A stretch of DNA of 64,000 nt from Streptosporangium canum. Its GTDB lineage: Bacteria > Actinomycetota > Actinomycetes > Streptosporangiales > Streptosporangiaceae. The translations under genes and the position numbers were made by a program. How positions within the stretch are numbered: position 1 is the stretch's first letter; every line of letters starts with the position of its first letter. The stretch is taken from NCBI RefSeq assembly GCF_900113865.1, contig NZ_FOQY01000005.1, positions 307,388-371,387 of the forward strand, written 5' to 3'. Positions 1-7,802 of the stretch are shown one piece after another. The notes below the pieces were generated by a model. It was not told where the DNA came from. It was given only the letters and a program-made list of their open reading frames with translations, and ran no database searches.

Positions 1-494
1 CCGGCAAGTACGCGATGCTGCCCGTCGGCGTCTACCTGCGCCAGCAGGTCGTGGAGCAGGCGCCGGACGGCTTCGAGTGGATCACCCTCCCGCCGCTGAA
101 GGGCGCCACCGCCGAGCAGGGCGCCGTCTCGCAGACGCTGTCGGTCGCCACCGACAGCAAGTATCCCGAGCAGTCGCTGAAGTTCATCTCCTTCTTCCTG
201 AACGGCCCGAACCAGGTCAAGCTCGCCAAGGGCGACTGGCTGCTGCCGACCTCGGTCAAGGCCGCGGGCGACCCGGCCATGACGACCGAGGAGAACGGCT
301 GGAACGTGGCGACCGCATCGGTCAAGAACCTCGTGGTCGCGCCGTTCCTGAAGGTCAACGGCTTCGACGAGTGGAAGAGCAAGGTGGCCACGCCGGCGCT
401 GCAGCAGTACTTCGCCAACAAGATCACCCTTGACGAGACGGCGAAGAAGCTGGTCGACGAGGGCAACAAGGTGCTGGAGCGGTACAACAAGTGA
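1..494 (+). CDS. ABC transporter extracellular solute-binding protein, C-terminal part (5' end outside window)
   Basis: Only the last 163 or so codons are present; the reading frame is open from base 3 and runs in from upstream. The visible part has the look of the C-terminal lobe of a family 1 sugar/oligosaccharide-binding protein: a hinge-like stretch ('PVGVYLRQQV'), a YPEQSLKFISFFLNGPNQ helix region and a C-terminal amphipathic helix ending VLERYNK. Such lipoproteins capture the ligand outside the membrane for an ABC importer; the permeases and signal peptide would lie upstream of the window. Its stop codon overlaps the GTG start of the next gene (GTGA), so it is translationally coupled to the hydrolase genes. 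The substrate cannot be read from this fragment, but the downstream glycohydrolases and ribokinase suggest a riboside or related sugar conjugate (inference). Confidence 0.8.
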   Translation, partial: GKYAMLPVGVYLRQQVVEQAPDGFEWITLPPLKGATAEQGAVSQTLSVATDSKYPEQSLKFISFFLNGPNQVKLAKGDWLLPTSVKAAGDPAMTTEENGWNVATASVKNLVVAPFLKVNGFDEWKSKVATPALQQYFANKITLDETAKKLVDEGNKVLERYNK

Positions 495-1459
495 CCTTGA
501 CACATCGGGGGCGCGCCCGGGGGTGTCTGCTCGGCCTCGCGGCCGGCGACGCCCTCGGGCGCCCGGCGGAGAACCTCTCTCCTGAGCAGATCGCCGCCCG
601 CTGGGGCAGGCTGACCGAGATCGACGGCGGGGGCACCGACGACACCGAATACACCATCTTCGCGGCCTCCCTGCTCGCGCGGCACGGGCACGCGCTGACC
701 CCGCAGGACGTCGCGCTGGCCTACCGCCAGGAGATCATCCCGCTGATCGACGGCCCCATGAAGGGGGCGGGCTTCTCCGAGCTCGGCGCCGTCCAGGCGC
801 TCCGCCGGGGCCTCGAACCGCCGCTGACCGGCCAGTGGCACCGGCACGGCTGGTCGGACGGCCTGGCCATGCGCGCGGCGCCGTACGGGATCTTCGCCGC
901 CGGAGACCCCGGCGAGGCCGCCCGCCTGGTGGAGATCGACGGCAGCGTGAGCAACGCGGGCGAGGGCATTCTCGGCGGCCGCGCGGTCGCCGGGGCGGTG
1001 GCCGCCGCGATGACGGGCGCCTCCCCGCAGGAGGTGGTCGCGGCCGGACTCGCCGTGATCCCCGAGGACTCGTGGACCGCCCGCAACGTCAACCGGGCCC
1101 GGGAGATCGTCCTGGACCCCGCCGGATCCGGCGGGGTCGCCGCGCGGCTGCACGAGGCGGTCGTGGTCCGGCACTACCCGTGGACGGACCTGGCCCCCGA
1201 AGCCGTCGCCCTGGCCTTCGCCGCCTACCTGCTGGGCGGGGGAGAGGTGGAGGAGTCCGTGGTGGTCGCGGCGAACCTGGGACGGGACGCCGACACCACC
1301 GCCGCCATCGCGGGCGCCCTGGCCGGCGCGGGACGCGGTGAGGCGGCGGTGCCGGAACGGTGGGCACGGCAGATCGGCCCGGTCGAGGGACGATGCCTGC
1401 CGGTGACCGCAGGACGGCACGTGCTCGACGTGGCCGATCAGCTCGTGGAAGGGACGTAG
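491..1459 (+). CDS. ADP-ribosylglycohydrolase family protein (paralogue 1)
   Basis: Member of the ADP-ribosylglycohydrolase (DraG/ARH, PF03747) family, which uses two divalent metal ions to cleave glycosidic bonds to ribose. The family hallmarks are present: an N-terminal GCLLGLAAGDALGRP segment (about residues 11-25), the metal-binding TDDT at residues 49-52, and a C-terminal NLGRDADTTAAIAGALAG block (Asp near 266 and 268). At 322 residues it has the usual length for a single-domain member. The GTG start overlaps the stop of the upstream solute-binding protein, and the next paralogue starts 4 bases after its stop, so this is one operon. All metal ligands look intact, so I expect an active hydrolase; whether the substrate is ADP-ribose, a protein adduct or a small riboside is not visible from sequence. 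Confidence 0.88.
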   Translation: MTLTHRGRARGCLLGLAAGDALGRPAENLSPEQIAARWGRLTEIDGGGTDDTEYTIFAASLLARHGHALTPQDVALAYRQEIIPLIDGPMKGAGFSELGAVQALRRGLEPPLTGQWHRHGWSDGLAMRAAPYGIFAAGDPGEAARLVEIDGSVSNAGEGILGGRAVAGAVAAAMTGASPQEVVAAGLAVIPEDSWTARNVNRAREIVLDPAGSGGVAARLHEAVVVRHYPWTDLAPEAVALAFAAYLLGGGEVEESVVVAANLGRDADTTAAIAGALAGAGRGEAAVPERWARQIGPVEGRCLPVTAGRHVLDVADQLVEGT

Positions 1460-1463
1460 GGCG

Positions 1464-2429
1464 ATGATGCCGGGGGACAGGATCCTGGGGGCGTTCGCCG
1501 GGGTGGCGATCGGCGACGCGGCGGGGTGGCCGTCGTCGCGGCACCGGGCCGGGGTGCACGCGCCGTGGAGCAGGCGGCTCCACCGCGAGCTCGACGCCTT
1601 CGCCGAGGAGCACCGGGTGACCGCGCTGCCGGTGCCGTTCGCACTCAACCAGCCGGTCGCGCCGCTGGTGATCGGGCCGTCCGACGACGCCGAGTGGCTC
1701 GCCTGGACCGCGCTCACCATCGACCAGGACCGGGCGGAGGCGTTCACCGGCCTCGCCGGCCGGGACGACCTCAGGGCGCGGATCTCGGTGCGGACCGCGC
1801 TGGACAACCTCGCGCGCGGCCTCGGCCCTCCCGCCAGCGGCCACGACAACCCGCACTTCTTCGACGACGCCGCGGTCGTGCGGGCGGTCGCCTTCGGGGC
1901 CAGAGGGCTGGACCCGACGGCCGACGCCCAGGTCACCAACGCCGGCGACGGCGTACTCGGCGCCGTCGCGATGGCCCGCGCGATCGGCGTCCTGGTCGAC
2001 GGCGGGCAGATGGGCGACGCCGTGGAGGCCGCGCTGGACGCGCTCCCCGACGACACCGTCATCGGCCGCGCGACCCGCACCGCGCTCGCGGTCGCGCGCC
2101 GCGCGGGCGACCCGTTCGGGGCGGTGCCCGCCCTGGACGCGGCGCTGTTCGACCACGTCTACAGCTACGGGGTCGCCGCCGCCGAGACGTTCCCGGTGGC
2201 TCTCGCGCTGGCGGAGGTCTCCGGCGGCTCGCCGGGCACCGCCGTGCCGGCCGCCGCCTGCCTGGCCGCCGCGGCGGACTCCGCGCCCGCGCTGACCGGC
2301 GCGCTGACCGGCGCGTTCACCGGCCACGGCGCGCTGCCGCCAGGGTGGAGCACCACCCTGACCGGCTGCTGCCTGCCCGAGCTGGCGGGCGTCGATCTAC
2401 TGGACATCGCGAGGGGATGGATCGCTTGA
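1464..2429 (+). CDS. ADP-ribosylglycohydrolase family protein, degenerate metal site (paralogue 2)
   Basis: A second, diverged ADP-ribosylglycohydrolase-family protein of 321 residues. It keeps the N-terminal RILGAFAGVAIGDAAGWP block but the TDDT metal motif is replaced by SDDAEW. The C-terminal motif that normally reads G-x-D-x-D-T/S is AAAADSAPALTG, so the first aspartate is gone. The central VTNAGDGVLGAVAMARA segment is preserved. The start ATG lies 4 bases after the upstream stop. I infer altered catalysis, a different metal arrangement, or a non-catalytic partner of its neighbours; the fold assignment is firmer than the activity. The stop codon falls at the left edge of an IS200/IS605-like relic. 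Confidence 0.75.
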   Translation: MMPGDRILGAFAGVAIGDAAGWPSSRHRAGVHAPWSRRLHRELDAFAEEHRVTALPVPFALNQPVAPLVIGPSDDAEWLAWTALTIDQDRAEAFTGLAGRDDLRARISVRTALDNLARGLGPPASGHDNPHFFDDAAVVRAVAFGARGLDPTADAQVTNAGDGVLGAVAMARAIGVLVDGGQMGDAVEAALDALPDDTVIGRATRTALAVARRAGDPFGAVPALDAALFDHVYSYGVAAAETFPVALALAEVSGGSPGTAVPAAACLAAAADSAPALTGALTGAFTGHGALPPGWSTTLTGCCLPELAGVDLLDIARGWIA

Positions 2430-2559
2430 CATCCTCCCCACGGCTGAGCCGGGGGATTGCGGCCTTCACCCGCCGGGTCTCCTGACCGAACCACGTGGCA
2501 CCGCGCCGCGTTTCCGCCCCAGAGCTGAAGCCTGGGGTCTCCACGCTGGAAGGATGTAG
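2430..2559 (+). mobile_element. IS200/IS605-type relic or MITE (about 130 bp, no transposase)
   Basis: The spacer between two otherwise tightly packed glycohydrolase genes has features I associate with IS200/IS605 (IS1341/TnpB-type) element ends. On the left is TTGACATCCTCCCC followed by a short hairpin (CCCC-CGGC / GCCG-GGGG, 2436-2454). On the right is a second imperfect hairpin (CCCCAG...CTGGGG, 2517-2537) followed by GTCTCCACGCTGGAAGGATG. No TnpA or TnpB reading frame is present between them, so it is an internally deleted or non-autonomous copy. Strand is arbitrary. The boundaries are approximate: the left end overlaps the preceding TGA and the right end runs into an ATG at 2560. Family assignment is from memory of related ends, not from a search. 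Confidence 0.6.
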
Positions 2560-2589
2560 ATGAGTGCTGCAGGTGAGGAGGGTACGCCG

Positions 2590-3747
2590 GTGAGTGTGAC
2601 CGCGGGCGGGCTTGAGGACAGGGCCGTCGGATGCGTGGCGGGCGCCGCGGTGGGCGACGCGCTCGGCGGCGCCACCGAGGGGTGGACGCCCGAGCAGATC
2701 AGCGAGCGCTACGGCGGGCACGTCGAGGGCCTGGTCCCGCCGTTCTTCGAGGACTGGCGGAACGCCCGGCCCATCGCGCCCTACCACAAGGGCGACGGCC
2801 ACATCACCGACGACACCTTGATGACGCACGCGCTGATCCGGGTCTACGAGCGGGTCGGCGGCCACCTGGACGCCTACGCGGCGGCCGATCACCTGGTGCC
2901 GGAGATGATGGGCGAGAAGCGCTGGATCCCCGAGCTGGAGACCGAGGCGCTCCCACTGCACCGGGTCTTCCTGGCGGAGAAGTGGCTGGTGCTGCGGCTG
3001 CACTACGGCCACGTGGACCCGCGTGAGGCCGGGGTCGGCAACATCGTGAACTGCGGCGCGGCGATGTACATGGCGCCGGTCGGCGTGGTGAACGCCGCCG
3101 ACCCCGACGCCGCCTACGCCGAGGCGATCGAGCTGGCCGGCGCCCACCAGTCCAGTTACGGCCGGGAGGCGGCCGGGGTGCTCGCCGCCGCGGTGGCCGA
3201 GGCCATGCGGCCGGGCGCGACGGCCGACTCGGTGGTCGCCACCTGCCTGCGGCTCGCCCGGGACGGCACGGCGGCGGCCATCGACGCGGTCTGCTCGGCG
3301 GCCCGCGGCCTCGGACACTGGGACGGCTCCTTCGAGACGCTGCGCGCGGCCATGAAGCCCTACGACACCGTCGCCGACACCTACCGCGACCAGGGGCTCG
3401 GAGCTCGTCGCCCGAGCCGCCAGCACAGCATCGAGGAGCTCCCGCTCGCCCTGGCGTTCCTGCTGATCGCCAAGGGCGGCTACCGCGACACCGTCCTCGG
3501 CGGCGTCAACTACGGCCGCGACGCCGACTCCATCGCCTCCATGGGCGGCGCCATCGCCGGCGCCCTCGGCGGGCGCGAGGCGGTCCCCGCCGACTGGCTC
3601 GACCAGATCGCCACCGCCAGCCGCACCGACCTGGTCACCCCCGGCCTGGCCCTGGCCCGGGTCGCCCGCCGCATCCACACCGCCGACCTGGAGCGCCGCC
3701 GCGCCCACGAGTCCGCCTTCGCCGCCCTCCTCGGAGACGCCGGATGA
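2590..3747 (+). CDS. ADP-ribosylglycohydrolase family protein (paralogue 3)
   Basis: Third ADP-ribosylglycohydrolase-family gene. From the GTG at 2590 the protein is 385 residues: an N-terminal VGCVAGAAVGDALGGATEGW block, intact TDDT metal motif at 73-76 (after GDGHI), a central NCGAAMYMAPVGVVNAADP stretch, and GVNYGRDADSIASMGGAIAG near the C terminus. I prefer GTG 2590 because GGTGAGGAGGG lies 7 bases upstream; an in-frame ATG at 2560 also exists but coincides with the end of the IS-like relic and has no clear ribosome-binding site. All expected metal ligands are present, so it is likely catalytic. Its stop overlaps the start of the next paralogue (ATGA). It is larger than paralogue 1, with extra sequence around residues 85-130. 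Confidence 0.85.
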   Translation: MSVTAGGLEDRAVGCVAGAAVGDALGGATEGWTPEQISERYGGHVEGLVPPFFEDWRNARPIAPYHKGDGHITDDTLMTHALIRVYERVGGHLDAYAAADHLVPEMMGEKRWIPELETEALPLHRVFLAEKWLVLRLHYGHVDPREAGVGNIVNCGAAMYMAPVGVVNAADPDAAYAEAIELAGAHQSSYGREAAGVLAAAVAEAMRPGATADSVVATCLRLARDGTAAAIDAVCSAARGLGHWDGSFETLRAAMKPYDTVADTYRDQGLGARRPSRQHSIEELPLALAFLLIAKGGYRDTVLGGVNYGRDADSIASMGGAIAGALGGREAVPADWLDQIATASRTDLVTPGLALARVARRIHTADLERRRAHESAFAALLGDAG

Positions 3748-5225
3748 TCAGGCTGACCTGGGTGCAGCCGGAGGACCTGGTCGGGCACGAGCTGCGGCAG
3801 GCCGCCGAGGACGGCCGCGAGGTGACGGAGATCGCCGCGCGCTGGCACGCCGCGGGCGGGCACGACGCACCGCCCCGGGCGGGGGCCTCGCCCGAGGTCC
3901 CCCCGGTACGGCTGCGCCGCCTGGCCGAGGACCTGCTCGACGAGCTGGCCGCGCTCCCCTCCCCGCTCCCCGAGCCCTCGACCCTGGCCGGGATCGTCGC
4001 GGCCTGCCCGGCCTGGCCGTCCGGTCCGCGGCGCTCACCGGGGGCGGCCGGCGCCGTGCTCGGCGGCGGGCCGGCGGCCGGCTCCCCGGACCCGCGGGTC
4101 CTGGACCGGATGCTGGGGGCGTGGCTCGGCCGGGCGGCGGGATGCGTGCTGGGCAAGCCGGTGGAGAAGATCCCCCGGGAGGGGATCAGGGCGATCGCCG
4201 AGGCGACGGGGAACTGGCCCATCCGCGGCTGGTTCACCGCCGAGGGCCTGCCCGCCGAGATCGGCGCCCGGTGGCCGTGGAACCGGCGCAGCGCGGTCAA
4301 CAGCCTCGCCGAGAACATCGACGGCGTCCCCGAGGACGACGACCTCAACTTCGCACTGCTCGCGCTGGCCCTGCTGGAACGGCACGGCCGCGCCTTCACC
4401 ACCGAGAACGTCGCCCAGCTCTGGCTGGACGAGCTGCCCGGCGGGCGGGTGTTCACCGCCGAGCGCGCCGCCTACCGCAACCTGCTGACGGGCCTGGAAC
4501 CGCCCGCCGCGGAGGGCGGGCATCCCGCCTTCCGCGATCCGCCGGCCGGCGGGGACGCCGGGGATCGGCGGGGCGGAGCCGTCCCCGCCTCCACGGCGAC
4601 CTTCCGCAACCCGTTCAGGGAGTGGATCGGCGCGCTGATCAGAGCCGACGTCTACGGCTGGGTCAACCCGGGCGATCCGGCGACGGCCGCGGAGTTCGCC
4701 TGGCGCGACGCCCGGCTCAGCCACACCGCCAACGGGATCTACGGCTCCATGTTCGTGGCCGCGATGTGCGCCGCGGCGCTGGTGGCCTCCTCCGTCGAGG
4801 AGGTGGTCGCCGCCGGTCTCGCCGTGATCCCGCCGGAGTCCCGGCTGGCCGTCGCCGTACGGCAGGCCGCCGAGGACGCGCGCGGGGAAGCGGACTTCGA
4901 GCGGGTCGTCGACCGGCTCCACGAGCGTCACGGAGCCCTGCACTGGGTTCACACGATCAACAACGCCGCGCTGATCACGGCCGCGCTGGTGCACGGCCGG
5001 GGCGACTTCACCGCCTCGATCGCCGGGGCGGTGGCGGGTGGCTGGGACACCGACTCGGCCGGGGCGACCGTGGGCTCGATCGCCGGCGCGCTGCGCGGCG
5101 CGTCCGCGATCCCGCCGGAGTGGTCGTTGAAGAACCGGCTGTCCAGCAGCGTCACCGGGTTCGACGGCATCGGCCTGGACGAGCTGGCGGGCCGTACGCT
5201 GGCTCTGGCGACGGAGGAATCATGA
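3744..5225 (+). CDS. ADP-ribosylglycohydrolase family protein with N-terminal extension (paralogue 4)
   Basis: Fourth paralogue, 493 residues. The first 110 or so residues (MIRLTWVQPEDLVGHELRQA...) are not part of the glycohydrolase fold and end in a Pro/Gly/Ala-rich linker. The catalytic domain then begins with RMLGAWLGRAAGCVLGKPVEKIP. The usual TDDT is EDDDLN here (within VPEDDDLNFALLAL), and the C-terminal metal motif is GGWDTDSAGATVGSIAGAL. Both sites keep acidic residues, so I infer an active but separate subfamily. The ATG overlaps the previous TGA, and its own TGA overlaps the ribokinase ATG, so it is translated in series with both. Confidence 0.85.
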   Translation: MIRLTWVQPEDLVGHELRQAAEDGREVTEIAARWHAAGGHDAPPRAGASPEVPPVRLRRLAEDLLDELAALPSPLPEPSTLAGIVAACPAWPSGPRRSPGAAGAVLGGGPAAGSPDPRVLDRMLGAWLGRAAGCVLGKPVEKIPREGIRAIAEATGNWPIRGWFTAEGLPAEIGARWPWNRRSAVNSLAENIDGVPEDDDLNFALLALALLERHGRAFTTENVAQLWLDELPGGRVFTAERAAYRNLLTGLEPPAAEGGHPAFRDPPAGGDAGDRRGGAVPASTATFRNPFREWIGALIRADVYGWVNPGDPATAAEFAWRDARLSHTANGIYGSMFVAAMCAAALVASSVEEVVAAGLAVIPPESRLAVAVRQAAEDARGEADFERVVDRLHERHGALHWVHTINNAALITAALVHGRGDFTASIAGAVAGGWDTDSAGATVGSIAGALRGASAIPPEWSLKNRLSSSVTGFDGIGLDELAGRTLALATEES

Positions 5226-6121
5226 TCTCGGTATTCGGCAGTGCCAACATGGACCTGGTGGCCTACGTCGAGGCCGCTCCCGGGCTCGGCGAGACCGTGA
5301 CCGGCCGGGAGTTCCGCACGGTCCCCGGCGGCAAGGGCGCCAACCAGGCCATCGCCGCCGCGCGCGCCGGAGCCGAGGTCGTCTTCCTCGGCGCCGTGGG
5401 CGACGACGCCTTCGGGCCCGAGCTGCGCCGGACGCTGGCCGGGGCCGGGGTCGACGTCAGCGGTCTGCGCACCGTCCCGGGCCCCTCGGGCATCGCCCAG
5501 ATCGTGGTCGACGGCCAGGGGGGCAACTCCATCATCGTGGTCCCCGGCGCCAACGGCGCGGTGACCGCGCCCTCCGAGGCGGAGCTGGAGGTCATCGCCC
5601 GCTCCGACGTCCTCCTGCTGCAGCTCGAACTCCCCATCGAGGCGGTCACCGCCGCCGCCCGCGCCGCCCGCGCGGCGGGGACCACGGTGATCCTCACCCC
5701 CGCCCCGGTCCAGCCGCTCCCCGACGAGCTGCTGGACGCCGTGGACATCCTCGTCGCCAACGAGCACGAGGCCGCGGCGATCACCGGGCTGGCCGACCAC
5801 GAGGAGGCGGTGCGGGAGCTGAGGACCCGGGTCGGCTGGGTCATCATCACCCTGGGGTCACGCGGCGCGCTGACCGCCGCGCCCGGCGCCGGCCCGGCCG
5901 TGCACGTCCGGGCGCCCGAGGTGCGGGCGGTGGACACCACCGCGGCGGGCGACACGTTCGTGGGGGCGCTCGCCGCCGCCCACGTCGAGCGGCAGTCCCC
6001 CGACCGGGCCGTCCGGTTCGCCGGCGCGGCCGCGGCCCTGTCCGTCCAGCGGGAGGGGGCCAGCACCTCGATGCCGGACCGCGCCGAGATCGACCAGAGC
6101 CTCGCCCGTTCCGATGGCTGA
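5222..6121 (+). CDS. rbsK: Ribokinase / PfkB-family carbohydrate kinase
   Basis: A 299-residue PfkB-family sugar kinase, best matching ribokinase: phosphorylates ribose (or a related furanose or nucleoside) with ATP in the cytoplasm. The N terminus VFGSANMDLVAYVEAAP and the substrate-side motif GGKGANQAIAAARAGA (about residues 36-51) are typical. The C-terminal signature with the catalytic base is AVDTTAAGDTFVGALAAA, where the Asp of AAGDTF is the base and the preceding residues form the anion hole. The start at 5222 is inside the stop of the preceding hydrolase gene (ATGA). A longer open frame upstream is a shadow of that hydrolase. Its place at the end of the glycohydrolase operon suggests that it traps the ribose released by the hydrolases (inference). 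The symbol follows family resemblance only. Confidence 0.85.
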   Translation: MISVFGSANMDLVAYVEAAPGLGETVTGREFRTVPGGKGANQAIAAARAGAEVVFLGAVGDDAFGPELRRTLAGAGVDVSGLRTVPGPSGIAQIVVDGQGGNSIIVVPGANGAVTAPSEAELEVIARSDVLLLQLELPIEAVTAAARAARAAGTTVILTPAPVQPLPDELLDAVDILVANEHEAAAITGLADHEEAVRELRTRVGWVIITLGSRGALTAAPGAGPAVHVRAPEVRAVDTTAAGDTFVGALAAAHVERQSPDRAVRFAGAAAALSVQREGASTSMPDRAEIDQSLARSDG

Positions 6122-6243
6122 CGGCCGGCTCACGGCCCGCCGTACCGGCGTCGCGGGGGAGAGCCGGGTCCGTGCCCCCCGCGTCGCCCCCACCCCCGTC
6201 CCGGATCATCGCCGATGATCGGCTTGCGCTGCCTGGAGGACAT

Positions 6244-7404
6244 GTGAAGGCCCTGGAAGGTGTCCGCGTGCTGGACCTGGCGACCCTGTTCGCCGGACCG
6301 ATGGCGGCGATGCTGCTCGGCGACTACGGAGCCGAGGTGATCAAGGTCGAGCACCCGGCCAAGCCCGACCCCTCGCGCGGCCACGGCCCGGAGGGGCTGT
6401 GGTGGAAGATGCTCGGCCGCAACAAGCGCGCGATCACGCTCAACCTCTCCACCGTCGAGGGCCAGGACCTGCTGGTGGAGCTGGTGCGCGAGGCCGACGT
6501 GGTGATCGAGAACTTCCGGCCGGGGACGCTGGAGCGCTGGAACCTCTCCTACGAGCGCCTCAGCGAGGCCAACCCCGACCTGGTGCTGGCCAGGGTGACC
6601 GGGTTCGGGCAGTTCGGCCCCTACGCGAAGCGGCCCGGCTTCGGCACGCTCGCCGAGGCGATGAGCGGGTTCGCGGCGATGACCGGGGAGCCGGACGGCC
6701 CGCCGACGCTGCCGCCGTTCGGCCTGGCCGACGGAATCTGCGCCCTCGCCACGGCCTTCGCGGTGATGACCGCGCTGCGCTCGGGCAGGGGGCAGGTGGT
6801 CGACCTGTCGATCATCGAGCCGATCCTGACCGTGCTCGGCGCCCAGCCCACCATCTACGACCAGCTCGGCGTCGTCCCGCCGCGCACCGGCAACCGCTCG
6901 GTCAACAACGCCCCCCGCAACACCTACCGCTGCAAGGACGGCTCCTGGGTCGCGGTCTCCACCTCGGCGCAGAGCATCGCCGAGCGGGTGATGATCCTGG
7001 TCGGCCGCCCCGAGGTGATCGGCGAGCCGTGGTTCGCCAGCGGGTCGGGCCGGGTCGCGCACGCCGACGAGCTGGACGGCGCCGTCGCGGCCTGGGTGGC
7101 CGAGCACACCCGCGAGGAGGTCATGGCCGCCTTCGAGGGGGCCCAGGCGGCGGTCGCCCCCGTCTACGACGTGCGCGACATCATGGCCGACCCGCAGCTG
7201 GCGGCCCTGGACGCGATCACCACCGTCGAGGACCCCGAGCTCGGTCCGCTACGGATGCAGAACGTCATGTTCCGCCTCACCGGCACCCCCGGCGAGATCC
7301 GCTGGACCGGCCGCCCGCACGGCGCCGACACCGGCGAGGTCCTCGGCGCACTCGGTCTGACCTCCGAGGACCTCGCCGCCCTGCGGGACAAGGGAGTCGT
7401 CTAA
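6244..7404 (+). CDS. CaiB/BaiF-type class III CoA-transferase
   Basis: Family III CoA-transferase of 386 residues. Members transfer CoA between carboxylic acids through an aspartyl-CoA mixed anhydride. Visible family features are VRVLDLATLFAGPMAAMLLGDYGAEVIKVE at the N terminus, NKRAITLNL, VVIENFRPGTLERW, the FGQFGPYAKRPGFGTLAEAMSG block, and PPFGLADG, whose Asp fits the catalytic aspartate. I chose GTG 6244 because CTGGAGGACAT lies directly upstream and translation from it gives the family N terminus; the in-frame GTG at 6172 would add 24 unrelated residues. It lies 122 bases after the ribokinase gene, so it may have its own promoter. Its stop overlaps the stop of a small gene on the other strand. 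The acyl substrate is unknown. Confidence 0.88.
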   Translation: MKALEGVRVLDLATLFAGPMAAMLLGDYGAEVIKVEHPAKPDPSRGHGPEGLWWKMLGRNKRAITLNLSTVEGQDLLVELVREADVVIENFRPGTLERWNLSYERLSEANPDLVLARVTGFGQFGPYAKRPGFGTLAEAMSGFAAMTGEPDGPPTLPPFGLADGICALATAFAVMTALRSGRGQVVDLSIIEPILTVLGAQPTIYDQLGVVPPRTGNRSVNNAPRNTYRCKDGSWVAVSTSAQSIAERVMILVGRPEVIGEPWFASGSGRVAHADELDGAVAAWVAEHTREEVMAAFEGAQAAVAPVYDVRDIMADPQLAALDAITTVEDPELGPLRMQNVMFRLTGTPGEIRWTGRPHGADTGEVLGALGLTSEDLAALRDKGVV

Positions 7405-7544
7405 CCGTCGATCAGCGACGTGCCGGACAGCGTGATCAGGAACGCGCCGGCCGAGAGCAGCGCCACCGGCCAGGACCGGCCGATGGCGGCCCAGATCGTG
7501 GCGGCCAGGAAGCAGACCAGGGCGAGCAGCACGAGAACGTTCAC
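7401..7544 (-). CDS. Small two-segment membrane protein (47 residues)
   Basis: A short open frame on the minus strand encodes 47 residues, starting with GTG at 7544 (VNVLVLLALVCFLAATIW...) and stopping at TAG 7401-7403, which overlaps the stop of the CoA-transferase gene. A good ribosome-binding site (GGAGG, 5-6 bases upstream in GTGGAGGATCTCGTG) supports it. The product is almost entirely two hydrophobic stretches (about residues 2-20 and 26-42) separated by GRSWP, so it should sit in the cytoplasmic membrane as a hairpin. I do not recognise a named family. It is too short to rely on coding statistics, so it could be chance, but the SD, codon choice and hydrophobic pattern together favour a real gene. 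Confidence 0.55.
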   Translation of the reverse strand: MNVLVLLALVCFLAATIWAAIGRSWPVALLSAGAFLITLSGTSLIDG

Positions 7545-7705
7545 GAGATCCTCCACGGAGTGAGACCGGTCAGGCGATCACCGCCTGGGGCAAGGCCGCC
7601 TCTGCCCCAGCGGTACCGGGAGTAACACGCCACCCGGTGGTGGATCCGTCCCGGGCGCCGGGTCTTCCGGCTCCGTCCGGGCCGCCCGCGTCCTTCTGGC
7701 ACTCC

Positions 7706-7802
7706 GTTCGCCCACCCTCCGTCCCAGAGCCTCGCAGCACGTCCGCCTACTCCCCGTCCCGCAGAGCCTCGCCCCCGGTTCGCCTACCCTCCGTCCCAGA
7801 GC
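7706..7802 (-). repeat. Degenerate 35-37 bp tandem repeat, three copies, containing the stop region of the HbpS-like gene
   Basis: Three head-to-tail copies begin at 7706, 7741 and 7778. Each carries a version of GTTCGCCTACCCTCCGTCC followed by CAGAGC. The last copy contains the final codons and stop of the minus-strand gene at 7784-8185 (LWDGG then TAG), so the gene's 3' end has been repeated downstream of its own stop. The copies are imperfect, so this is not a recent amplification. Confidence 0.7.

Noticed and set aside
32-2080. Long minus-strand open frame over the first two hydrolase genes
   Set aside because: Arginine/alanine-rich shadow frame of high-GC coding sequence; the plus-strand products have clear families.
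2430-2559. TnpB nuclease gene inside the IS605-like relic
   Set aside because: Only about 130 bp between the ends; no protein-coding capacity.
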